DNA of 6,430 nucleotides from Bacteroidetes bacterium UBA2234 (GTDB lineage Bacteria; Bacteroidota; Bacteroidia; NS11-12g; UBA955). Both the position numbers and the translations under genes were made by a program. The notes under the pieces were generated by a model. The model was not told where the DNA came from, made no database searches, and worked only from the letters and a program-made list of their open reading frames with translations. Below, piece by piece: positions 1 to 6,349 of this stretch. The stretch spans positions 22,677 through 29,106 of the forward strand of contig DDYM01000010.1 in NCBI GenBank assembly GCA_002347985.1, read 5' to 3'. Within the stretch, counting starts at the first letter, position 1, and each line of letters opens with the position of its first letter.

Positions 1-515
1 GTGGCAACAAAATTTACTGAATCGCCTTTTAATTCAAGGAACAAACCGGTCAAATTCATGCGCAATTCATCTGAACCTGCAGCAAACAATGTCTTGCTGA
101 TCGCACGCAACAAAACGTTTGACGCAATGGTAAAACTGCCATCGGCGTTGGTTTCGGGCATCGCTGGAAAATCCACACCGTCTTGACCCGCCATTTTATA
201 ACGACCGTTGTTGTTCACGACTTCGATTCCGTAGGTATTCGCATCGATATTAAACGTCACTCCCTGATCGGGCAATGAACGCAAAATATCAATTACCATC
301 TTGCTGGGCACAGCAACCTTCATATTCTCCTTGGACTCAACGGCCATGCTGGTGGTCATACTGGTTTCCAAGTCAGTACTGTAAATCTTTAACTGATTGT
401 CGCTTATGTCGAACAAGAAATTTTCCAAAATTGGAATAATCGGCTTCGACATGATGGCTCCGTTAACGGTTAACAGATGCTGTAAGAGTTCGCTAGATGG
501 CGCTATGAAATTCAT
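1..515 (-). CDS. dnaN: DNA polymerase III beta subunit (sliding clamp), N-terminal part
   Basis: Ring-shaped processivity clamp that tethers the replicative polymerase to DNA and serves as a docking platform for replication and repair proteins. The reading frame runs from ATG at 515 without a stop to the left edge, giving 171 codons of a protein usually about 370 residues long. Visible family features are the N-terminal helix (MNFIAPSSELLQHL), the KPIIPILENFLFDI segment at residues 24-37, YKMAGQDGVDFPAMP at 106-120 closing domain I, and the start of domain II with KTLFAAGSDELRMNLTGLFLEL at 141-162. The ATG matches the usual start of the family in this phylum. No Shine-Dalgarno sequence precedes it; the upstream sequence is A/T-rich. 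It lies 91 nt downstream of divIC on the same strand, so it may be cotranscribed or use its own weak promoter. The truncation is due only to the window edge. Identification is firm. Confidence 0.96.
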   Translation of the reverse strand, partial: MNFIAPSSELLQHLLTVNGAIMSKPIIPILENFLFDISDNQLKIYSTDLETSMTTSMAVESKENMKVAVPSKMVIDILRSLPDQGVTFNIDANTYGIEVVNNNGRYKMAGQDGVDFPAMPETNADGSFTIASNVLLRAISKTLFAAGSDELRMNLTGLFLELKGDSVNFVA

Positions 516-573
516 AATTTATTCGGATTTGTTATAGTTTTCCTTGGATACAAACATATTTCATCTTGGGCAA

Positions 574-604
574 CAGAAATACACATTGTACATTGTTTTA
601 TAAA
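574..604 (-). promoter_or_regulatory. Possible Bacteroidetes-type promoter for dnaN
   Basis: On the minus strand, TTTA (604-601) is followed after 19 nt by TATTTCTG (581-574). Each element differs by one base from the phylum consensus TTTG-N19-TAnnTTTG. It would leave a leader of roughly 50-60 nt before the dnaN ATG. The spacer holds a tandem 7-mer, ACATTGT on the plus strand at 583-589 and 590-596. Both consensus elements are degenerate, so this is only a candidate. Confidence 0.3.
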
Positions 605-606
605 CA

Positions 607-912
607 CTATTTGTCATTGTCCTCCACTTTCTCCTCCTCCACAATCACAAACACGTCTTCATTGTCTTTTTTCATCAAATACTTCTCACGGGCAAAGCGC
701 TGCAAATTGCGGTCGTTGCCAAACAAATATTTTTTCTGCTGATCCAACTGCGCGATGGCTTGCTTGTGCTCTTCGATATTGTCTTCTAAAACACCAATTT
801 CTTTGGCGATGCGATAACGGAAGAACAAATTGTTCATATCGAAAAACGACATCCAGATGGCAAAAAAGCCAAACAGGATATAATACCGAAAGCGAAACAG
901 TGGATGCAACAT
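607..912 (-). CDS. FtsB/DivIC-family septum formation initiator protein
   Basis: Small bitopic membrane protein of the divisome. FtsB/DivIC proteins pair with FtsL and FtsQ/DivIB to activate septal peptidoglycan synthesis. The 101-residue product has a basic N-terminus (MLHPLFRFR), one membrane segment at about 10-26 (YILFGFFAIWMSFF), a charged coiled coil at about 32-64, and the family's C-terminal motif LQRFAREKYLMKKDNEDVFVI at 70-90, ending in an acidic tail. The frame is open up to 996, but the ATG at 912 puts the basic residues and the membrane helix directly at the N-terminus as is normal for the family. The 28 extra residues of the longer version are not family-like and would overlap the divergent promoter region. 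No Shine-Dalgarno is visible. Its neighbour on the same strand is dnaN; the divergent neighbour is a transporter lipoprotein. The family call is firm; whether it is orthologous to FtsB or DivIC is not decided here. Confidence 0.9.
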   Translation of the reverse strand: MLHPLFRFRYYILFGFFAIWMSFFDMNNLFFRYRIAKEIGVLEDNIEEHKQAIAQLDQQKKYLFGNDRNLQRFAREKYLMKKDNEDVFVIVEEEKVEDNDK

Positions 913-919
913 AGCAAGA

Positions 920-950
920 CAAAATTGCACTTTTTTTCCGTTGTTCCAAA
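920..950 (-). promoter_or_regulatory. Bacteroidetes-type promoter upstream of divIC
   Basis: On the minus strand, TTTG (950-947) is followed by exactly 19 nt and then CAATTTTG (927-920). This matches the phylum consensus TTTG-N19-TAnnTTTG at every specified base but the first T of the -7 box. A start a few bases downstream of the -7 element would fall at about 913-916, almost on the ATG at 912, implying a nearly leaderless mRNA. The match and spacing are seen directly; activity is inferred. Confidence 0.5.
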
Positions 951-956
951 CCAAAC

Positions 957-988
957 TTTGTGGGGCTGTGCGATTATTTGTACTATTT
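957..988 (+). promoter_or_regulatory. Weak candidate promoter for the transporter operon
   Basis: TTTG at 957-960 is followed after 20 nt by TACTATTT at 981-988, a partial match to TAnnTTTG. It is the best Bacteroidetes-like arrangement in the 87-bp divergent gap (913-999) facing the substrate-binding protein gene at 1000. Its first element lies just beyond the divIC -33 element, so the two promoters would be back to back. The -7 match is poor, so confidence is low. No room exists for a cobalamin riboswitch, and none is seen. Confidence 0.25.
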
Positions 989-999
989 TCGAACACTGC

Positions 1000-2229
1000 A
1001 TGACATCCCTAAGAGCCAGCCTAGTATTCACAACCATTTTGATCGCAATTTGCATTGTAGATGGATGTGGAAATGCACCCGAAAAATCGGGACCCAACGA
1101 TGTTGTGTGGATAACGAATAGTCATGCAAAACTATTCCGCATCGGATTCACAAAAAAAGACAGTTTTTTGGAGGTGTACGACGCACCCAATTCGATGTTG
1201 AACATCGGGAAATTTTTCTGGGGCCAATCCCCAAAGATCGATGGCTATCAAAAAATTGAAAATCGCTCCAAAATTGTGAGTTTATCGGCCATACATACTG
1301 GAATGTTGGCTGAGCTTGGACTAGCAAAATCAATTGCTGGCGTAGAATCGCGGCAATACATCGCACATCCAAGAATTTACCAATCTTCTCTTTTGGATTC
1401 TATGCAGGAATTGGCACCGAACGGGCCTATCATTCCCGAAAAATTGGCCAATCTTAAGCCAAATTTACTGATCGGATATATCTTTAATATCCAAGAAAAA
1501 AACACCATAGAACGCATCGCAAAAAACCACTTTCCGGTTGTATGGGCCAACAATCATTTGGAACCTCACCCCTTGGGCCGCGCGGAATGGATTGTAGCGA
1601 TGGGGTGGCTTTTGGGCAAATCGAAAGAAAGTACAGAATTATTCAACCGGATCTCAACAGAATATCTTTCGATTGCAAAACAAGCGGCCTCTGCATCAAT
1701 TGATGTTGAATCTGCGCAACCATTAAAACCAGATCCTTCCACGACAAATACCCCAAACCTCCTAAAAGGAGAAAACTCCAATTCCGAATCTCAAAAATCC
1801 ACGACAAGACCTACTGTCATGATGAACATGCCTTACAATGGCCAATGGTTTGTGCCCCAAGGTCAATCCTACATGAGTCAGTTCATCCTCGACGCCGGAG
1901 GCATACCCATCACCCTTCAACCCCAAGGCAGCGGGAGCAATATAGTGGGATTGGAAAAGGCTTTGCAGGCAATGAAACTGGCTGATGTATGGATCAATAC
2001 AGACAACTGCAACACCCGAAAATGCCTTGTTGAAACGGAACCCCGGGTGATGAATATCAAAGCATTGCAAGGAAATCGCGTTTTCAATTTCAATAAAAAA
2101 CTCAACCCCAACGGCAGCAACTCCTATTGGGATTTGGGTTGCATATTTCCAAACATTGTCTTGAGAGATCTATACAACATCATTCATAACGATACACAAT
2201 CCATGTATTTTTACCAGCGATGCGATTAG
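1000..2229 (+). CDS. ABC transporter substrate-binding lipoprotein (FecB/BtuF-type, Peripla_BP_2)
   Basis: Binding protein that delivers a metal chelate (siderophore, haem or cobalamin type) to an inner-membrane ABC importer. From ATG 1000 the 409-residue product starts with a lipoprotein signal peptide (TILIAICIVDGC, lipobox Cys23), so it is probably membrane anchored. Class III binding-protein features follow: KIVSLSAIHTGMLAELGLAKSIAGV from 91, KLANLKPNLLIG in the first lobe, LEPHPLGRAEWIVAMGWLLGK from 187 opening the inter-lobe helix, then WFVPQGQSYMSQFILDAGG at 283-301, and a C-terminal NSYWDLGCIFPNIVLRDL. A polar Ser/Asn/Thr/Pro-rich stretch at about 231-271 looks like an added linker after the inter-lobe helix. 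The frame is open back to 904, but those 32 residues lack signal-peptide character and overlap divIC, so 1000 is chosen. The stop overlaps the permease start by 10 nt, which suggests translational coupling. The ligand cannot be told from sequence. Confidence 0.88.
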   Translation: MTSLRASLVFTTILIAICIVDGCGNAPEKSGPNDVVWITNSHAKLFRIGFTKKDSFLEVYDAPNSMLNIGKFFWGQSPKIDGYQKIENRSKIVSLSAIHTGMLAELGLAKSIAGVESRQYIAHPRIYQSSLLDSMQELAPNGPIIPEKLANLKPNLLIGYIFNIQEKNTIERIAKNHFPVVWANNHLEPHPLGRAEWIVAMGWLLGKSKESTELFNRISTEYLSIAKQAASASIDVESAQPLKPDPSTTNTPNLLKGENSNSESQKSTTRPTVMMNMPYNGQWFVPQGQSYMSQFILDAGGIPITLQPQGSGSNIVGLEKALQAMKLADVWINTDNCNTRKCLVETEPRVMNIKALQGNRVFNFNKKLNPNGSNSYWDLGCIFPNIVLRDLYNIIHNDTQSMYFYQRCD

Positions 2230-3191
2230 GTAGACAGCAGTTTTTTTCATTTTGGGTTGGTCTGGGATTGATCGGACTGATTCTAATCGACCTATGGCCG
2301 AGTCAGGGAAATGCAATTGTGTTTTGGCAAAGTGAAACTTTTTTGGAATTGAGATTGCCTCGCGTGTTGAGTGCATTGATCGGCGGCATTGCGCTAGGTT
2401 GGAGCGGTTTGATGATGCAAACTTTGTTTCGCAACCCATTGGCCGGTCCGTTTTTGATTGGAATCACACCGGGCGCCACCTTCGGTGTCGCCCTCACTAC
2501 CTACCTAGGAAGTAGCCTCGGTCTTAATGAAACCCTAAACCACATTGCCATACAGCCCCTCGCTGCGCTCGGGGGCGCCTTCCTCGTATTAGGCATCCAA
2601 CTCTCCCTGCATAAAAAACTCTCCCAAATGCACTCCCTGCTGCTCGTAGGATTGGTGCTCGGCTATTTCTTTGGCGCCGCAGTGGACATTATAACCCAAA
2701 CAGCACAAGCCCAACAAGTAAAACAGTTTGTAATGTGGGGCATGGGCAGCTTTGATCGCGTCCTACTCTCAGAACTTATCCCTCTGGGTGGCGCAACCCT
2801 TCTCGGCGGACTCATCCTAACCTATCATCGTCATGCATTCAACACCTATTTACTCGGGGATATTCATGTTGAAAGTGCAGGAAAATCAGCCAAATCACTC
2901 AGAAACTGGCTCATCGTTGGAAGCGCCACCATGGCAGCAATCGTGACCGCGTTTTGCGGACCCATCTCCTTTGTAGGCCTTATCGCACCCCATATTTCAA
3001 GAAAAATCCAAACTACCGAAGCACATCAAAAAAACATCTTCACCACAGCCATGGCCGGGGGATTGCTGACATTGGCAGCCGACATCATTGCCAACAATGC
3101 CGTAGAAAATAGCACCTTACCCGTAAATGCCATTCTTTCAATCATTGGCGCACCGCTAGTCATTTGGATGCTTGCACGAAAATCTAGCTAA
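2220..3191 (+). CDS. FecCD/BtuC-family ABC transporter permease
   Basis: Membrane subunit of a binding-protein-dependent importer for iron-siderophore, haem or vitamin B12-like ligands; it normally works as a dimer with two ATPase subunits. The 323 residues are close to the family length of about 330-350. Signature stretches appear in order: LRLPRVLSALIGGIALGWSG at 44-63, QTLFRNPLAGPFLIG at 67-81, the LLVGLVLG helix at 141-148, MWGMGSFDRV at 172-181, LLGDIHVESAGKSAKSLR at 211-228 (ATPase-coupling region), CGPISFVGLIAPHISRKI at 246-263, and LPVNAILSIIGAPLV at 300-314. The ATG lies inside the last codons of the binding-protein gene. No ATPase gene follows: the next gene is convergent, 3 bp away. 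Leucine codon use changes abruptly near residue 84 (see findings). The family is certain; the substrate is unknown. Confidence 0.94.
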   Translation: MRLGRQQFFSFWVGLGLIGLILIDLWPSQGNAIVFWQSETFLELRLPRVLSALIGGIALGWSGLMMQTLFRNPLAGPFLIGITPGATFGVALTTYLGSSLGLNETLNHIAIQPLAALGGAFLVLGIQLSLHKKLSQMHSLLLVGLVLGYFFGAAVDIITQTAQAQQVKQFVMWGMGSFDRVLLSELIPLGGATLLGGLILTYHRHAFNTYLLGDIHVESAGKSAKSLRNWLIVGSATMAAIVTAFCGPISFVGLIAPHISRKIQTTEAHQKNIFTTAMAGGLLTLAADIIANNAVENSTLPVNAILSIIGAPLVIWMLARKSS

Positions 3192-3196
3192 TTTTC
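3178..3196. repeat. Inverted repeat spanning two convergent stop codons
   Basis: GAAAAT (3178-3183) and ATTTTC (3191-3196) are perfect inverted arms around the 7-nt loop CTAGCTA. The structure covers the permease stop (TAA at 3189-3191) and most of the stop of the convergent DUF4294 gene (TGA on the minus strand at 3197-3195). It reads the same from both sides and ends in a short T run either way, so it could be a bidirectional terminator. The stem is only 6 bp and A/T-rich, hence weak. Confidence 0.3.
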
Positions 3197-3794
3197 ACTC
3201 CAACCTTTCCAGCTTGATAATATTCTCGATCTGATGATCCAAAACTGGATCGTATTCCGTGAGCAAAGAATGTCCGTAAATACTTCCGAAAGCCTGCCAA
3301 AAAATCGCCTCCCCTGTACCTCTATAATTTCTCATAATCTCCCAACTCGTTTTGCCTGTTTCGCGATGTAATAGTTTCATCAACACCTGACCTTCTCCGA
3401 TAGTAAGGTTCTTCAGTTGATCCATATACATCTTCTTGATACTCTCTTCGCACTGTTTGACATATTTGCTGCGCTCCCTGCGGCCCTTGATCGTCTGCAA
3501 TTTATCTTCCATCGCCTTCATCTTCATGGCCGCCATCTTTGCATAAGGCATCGTTTTGATCACCCGGCGCTTGAGAATCAAATACTCACGACGCTTGGCC
3601 GCGTCCATACTCGACGAAATGTAAACAGGATCAATCCGATCAAAATCTGTCACTTCAATGGTATCTATGGGCACCGCATCCGTTTGCGCGATCATAGGCC
3701 TCCAAAACAACAAAAAAGCAACCAACCCCAAGGCAATGCGTTTATCGAATTTAAAGGCAATGCGTTTGTCGAAATTAAAAGCTATCAAGTTCAT
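3195..3794 (-). CDS. DUF4294 domain-containing secreted protein
   Basis: A Bacteroidetes-restricted protein of unknown function. The product is 199 residues from ATG 3794. An alternative TTG at 3803 adds three residues; ATG is preferred, with AATAGG just before it. The N-terminus is odd: an 8-residue tandem repeat (IAFNFDKR, IAFKFDKR) precedes the hydrophobic segment IALGLVAFLLFW, and a signal-peptidase-like site follows near MIA/QTDA (residues 34-40), so export is predicted. The conserved domain runs from about 60 to 190, with LKRRVIKTMPYAK at 74-86, a highly charged helical region, LTIGEGQVLMKLLHRETG at 130-147, and YRGTGEAIFWQAFGSIYG at about 157-174. It is last in the probable mtaB-lgt-DUF4294 operon, 34 nt after the Lgt-like gene. 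The family call rests on remembered conserved patterns and is fairly firm; no biochemical role can be assigned. Confidence 0.82.
   Translation of the reverse strand: MNLIAFNFDKRIAFKFDKRIALGLVAFLLFWRPMIAQTDAVPIDTIEVTDFDRIDPVYISSSMDAAKRREYLILKRRVIKTMPYAKMAAMKMKAMEDKLQTIKGRRERSKYVKQCEESIKKMYMDQLKNLTIGEGQVLMKLLHRETGKTSWEIMRNYRGTGEAIFWQAFGSIYGHSLLTEYDPVLDHQIENIIKLERLE
3730..3777 (-). repeat. In-frame 24-bp tandem duplication in the DUF4294 gene
   Basis: Two adjacent 24-bp units, 3730-3753 and 3754-3777, differ at only two positions (3744/3768 and 3750/3774). Each contains GGCAATGCGTTT on the plus strand. On the coding strand they encode IAFNFDKR and IAFKFDKR, in frame, just upstream of the signal-peptide core; the next residues (IAL) begin a decayed third copy. 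The repeat lengthens the positively charged N-region of the presumed signal peptide. Confidence 0.9.
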
Positions 3795-3828
3795 CCTATT
3801 CAATGCTTTACAATAAAAACCAAACCCC

Positions 3829-5013
3829 CTATGTGGATTTCAAATTACGATCTCTCACCATTCCACCCCAAACATAACCTACAACACCCAAAATCATCAA
3901 TACCAACGAAATCATTTGCGCCTGAGAAAATTCCATCCCCAAAACATGATACAAACTAATTCCATGCTCACGAATGCTCTCAATCAACATTCTCTCCGCG
4001 CCTGCCATCATCATATAAATCGAAAAGTACTGAAATGGCGCCCAACTGCGATTGCGCAAAACAAACCACAAAATAGCGAACATCCCCAGTGCCATCAAGG
4101 CCTCATATAAAGGTGTGGGATAAACCGGCACCGCCAACTGATAGCAATATTCCCCCGAACAACCCGGTATCATTTCCATGCCTGCAGAAGCATAATCCTT
4201 TCCTAAAACATTGTGCGGATATTTATAAGCCCAAGCCCAATCAGGCAAACCTGGATTGGCTTTCAAATTGGCAATCCCCCAATCGCCATCGCCAGAGAAA
4301 TGGCATCCAAAACGACCCAGTCCATAGCTCAACATCATCGCCGGACCGCCTGCATCAAACACATGCGTCCAATGCATTCCTTTTTTTGATGCGTACCAAA
4401 TCACACCCGCTGCACCGCAAATCAGACCCCCGTAAAACGTCCATCCACCGCTGGTTAATAAATCAGTTAAAAACGTATCCCAATGAATCTCACTGGGGGT
4501 TTCAAGCAAATGAAAAACCTTAGCGCCCAAGAAACCACTCAGCAAAGCAACTGTAGTAATGTTTGGCATATTCGCCGAGGCCCCCATTTCAATGATTGTT
4601 TCGGAAGGCGCTACGCTGCGTTGTTTTTTGTCGGTCAACCAAGTCCGCCAGAGCGAAAACGACATCGACAAAAGCCCAAGCAACCAACTTCCTTCGGTAG
4701 AAAAAACATGATCCTGGGGAGAAAAACCATCTCCGGTTTCCACCATCAAATAGAGGATTTTGTATCCAAAGACAAATGCCATCAACGCATTCAATGCATA
4801 TTCATTGCGAGCCACGCCTACTCCGGTAACCTGTTTTACTTTTACTTTGGCGAACTGACCCAAAGTGGTTCTTCGATCGAACTCGGACGACATCGCCCAG
4901 AAGGCAGCGCCGATACTCATGGCCACAAAAAAGCCAAAGGTGTTCACCACTTTTAAAAATGGCAGGGAAATTCCCGTTAAATCGTACAGAAAATGATAGA
5001 GGGTTGGAAACAC
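3829..5013 (-). CDS. Prolipoprotein diacylglyceryl transferase (Lgt)-like membrane protein, divergent form
   Basis: Related to Lgt, which transfers diacylglycerol from phosphatidylglycerol to the lipobox cysteine of prolipoproteins in the inner membrane. The 394-residue product is about 100 residues longer than canonical Lgt and has about seven or eight hydrophobic segments (near 23-40, 72-91, 108-121, 152-170, 190-207, 305-319, 327-339, 366-383). Lgt-like stretches are GWTFYGGLICG at 190-200, GRFGCHFSGDGDWG at 233-246 (Lgt signature region), YPTPLYEA at 298-305 and AERMLIESIRE at 339-349. Aligned by eye to E. coli Lgt, Arg143, Gly154 and Arg239 have counterparts (R234, G246, R341), but His103 is Tyr194 and Asn146 is Cys237. 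A loop at about 247-297 carries the pair C285/C290. The start is GTG at 5013, only 9 nt after mtaB, and matches the usual N-terminus of this subfamily. The family is clear; true Lgt activity is uncertain. Confidence 0.82.
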   Translation of the reverse strand: MFPTLYHFLYDLTGISLPFLKVVNTFGFFVAMSIGAAFWAMSSEFDRRTTLGQFAKVKVKQVTGVGVARNEYALNALMAFVFGYKILYLMVETGDGFSPQDHVFSTEGSWLLGLLSMSFSLWRTWLTDKKQRSVAPSETIIEMGASANMPNITTVALLSGFLGAKVFHLLETPSEIHWDTFLTDLLTSGGWTFYGGLICGAAGVIWYASKKGMHWTHVFDAGGPAMMLSYGLGRFGCHFSGDGDWGIANLKANPGLPDWAWAYKYPHNVLGKDYASAGMEMIPGCSGEYCYQLAVPVYPTPLYEALMALGMFAILWFVLRNRSWAPFQYFSIYMMMAGAERMLIESIREHGISLYHVLGMEFSQAQMISLVLMILGVVGYVWGGMVRDRNLKST

Positions 5014-5022
5014 AGGTGCAAG

Positions 5023-6330
5023 TTAATGCGCAACCTCGGCGTAATCAAATGCGGCATTCACCCATCCTTCGGAATCGAGCGAAGAAAGCGTAACCTCTGC
5101 CACTGTATTCACCAACAACGGATCGTAATCGGTGGCAACTTTAATGTAATTGTCGGTAAAGCCAAACATCACACCCCTGCGTTCCTCTTCTTCAAACAAA
5201 ACCGGCCTGCGTGTACCCAAATGCTCACGATAGAAGGCCATCCGCTTTTTCTCACTGAGTCCGCGCAGCATCTCACCGCGCTCCATTCTTACCTTCAAAG
5301 GCACCACTTCCTTCATTTTTTTGGCTGTGGTATTGGCGCGTTCCGAGTAGGGGAACACATGCAGATACGACACATCCAATTCGTTCAAAAAGCGATAGGT
5401 TTCGAGGAAATTCTCTTCCGTTTCGCCGGGAAAGCCCACAATCACGTCCACTCCTATCCCACAATGAGGCATCAGTGACTTAATTTTCCGAATTCTGGAT
5501 TGATAAAGATCCGACAAATATTTTCTTCGCATCCTCACCAAAATTTCATCGCTTCCGCTTTGAAGGGGAATATGAAAATGGGGAACGAAACGCTTGCTCT
5601 GGGCTACAAACTCTATAATTTCATCGGTGAGTAAATTGGGTTCGATGCTACTAATTCTGTAGCGATCCACTCCTTCTACTTCATCGATGGCTTTCACCAA
5701 ATCAAAGAAATTCTGATTGTGTTCGATGCCAAAGTCGCCCAAGTTCACACCCGTGAGCACGATTTCTTTTGCTCCTTGTTGGGCCGCTTCTTTCACCAAC
5801 TCTAAGGTTTCTGTCACATTTCCACTCCTACTCTTTCCGCGGGCCAGCGGGATGGTACAGAAGCTACAAAAATAATCGCACCCGTCTTGAACCTTTAAGA
5901 AAATGCGGGTTCTATCGCCGAGGCTGTAACCCGGAACGAAGGTATTCACATCTTTAATGGGGGCATTGTGAACCAATGTTTTGGGTTCTTTCACAAGGGA
6001 GTGCAGGTGGGAAACGAGTTCAAATTTCTCTGCCGCTCCCAGAACCATATCCACGCCGGGTATTTGGGCGATTTCATTGGGCTTTAGCTGGGCATAACAG
6101 CCAATCACAACGATATAAGCATTGGGATTTTGTTTGAGCGCTTCACGAACCACCTTTTTGCATTTGCGGTCGGCATGATCCGTAACGCTGCATGTATTAA
6201 TGACATATAAATCTGCCCCGTCCTGAAATTCCTTTTTCTCAAATCCTGCTTTGCTCAACTGTTGACCGATCGCACTGCTCTCAGCAAAATTGAGTTTACA
6301 CCCAAGGGTATAGAAGGCTACGGAAGACAT
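5023..6330 (-). CDS. mtaB: tRNA (N6-threonylcarbamoyladenosine-37-C2)-methylthiotransferase MtaB
   Basis: Radical-SAM enzyme that converts t6A to ms2t6A at position 37 of ANN-decoding tRNAs, using two iron-sulfur clusters. The 435 residues are full length for the family. The N-terminal UPF0004 domain (about 1-120) carries the three cluster cysteines C11 (LGCKLN), C47 (NTCSV) and C78 (GCYAQ). The radical-SAM core (about 140-330) has the CxxxCxxC motif C151/C155/C158 in VQDGCDYFCSFCTIPLARG, plus HIPLQSGSDEILVRMRRKY from 253. A C-terminal TRAM-like RNA-binding region spans about 370-433. LGCKLNFAES and DGCDYFCSFC favour MtaB over MiaB or RimO. The ATG at 6330 gives the expected N-terminus, and a strong promoter -7 element lies just upstream. 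It is probably the first gene of an operon with the Lgt-like and DUF4294 genes. Confidence 0.93.
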   Translation of the reverse strand: MSSVAFYTLGCKLNFAESSAIGQQLSKAGFEKKEFQDGADLYVINTCSVTDHADRKCKKVVREALKQNPNAYIVVIGCYAQLKPNEIAQIPGVDMVLGAAEKFELVSHLHSLVKEPKTLVHNAPIKDVNTFVPGYSLGDRTRIFLKVQDGCDYFCSFCTIPLARGKSRSGNVTETLELVKEAAQQGAKEIVLTGVNLGDFGIEHNQNFFDLVKAIDEVEGVDRYRISSIEPNLLTDEIIEFVAQSKRFVPHFHIPLQSGSDEILVRMRRKYLSDLYQSRIRKIKSLMPHCGIGVDVIVGFPGETEENFLETYRFLNELDVSYLHVFPYSERANTTAKKMKEVVPLKVRMERGEMLRGLSEKKRMAFYREHLGTRRPVLFEEEERRGVMFGFTDNYIKVATDYDPLLVNTVAEVTLSSLDSEGWVNAAFDYAEVAH

Positions 6331-6349
6331 TTGAGGAATTTGGAAAATA

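Noticed and set aside
1..186. A plus-strand open frame at the left edge
   Set aside because: It is antisense to clear dnaN coding sequence and has no recognisable features.
913..996. A longer start for divIC at 996
   Set aside because: The 28 extra residues are polar and not family-like, while ATG 912 gives the normal short basic N-terminus followed by the membrane helix. The extension also covers the predicted promoter.
904..999. A longer start for the substrate-binding protein at ATG 904
   Set aside because: The 32 added residues do not form a signal peptide, overlap the divIC start codon and both candidate promoters, and would bury the lipoprotein signal that begins at 1000.
913..999. 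A cobalamin or other riboswitch upstream of the transporter genes
   Set aside because: The gap is only 87 bp, the likely transcription start is close to the ATG, and no B12-box-like or other aptamer-like sequence is visible.
3417..3959. A 180-residue plus-strand open frame over the DUF4294 gene and the end of the Lgt-like gene
   Set aside because: It is His/Pro-rich, runs antisense to two well supported genes and resembles no family; it is a shadow frame. The other plus-strand frames between 3916 and 5478 are rejected for the same reason.
5023..6330. MiaB or RimO as the identity of the methylthiotransferase
   Set aside because: The LGCKLN and DGCDYFCSFCTIPLARG patterns fit MtaB; MiaB normally has GCQMN and a CxxxCxxC context ending in IVPYTRG, and RimO has a different N-terminal pattern.
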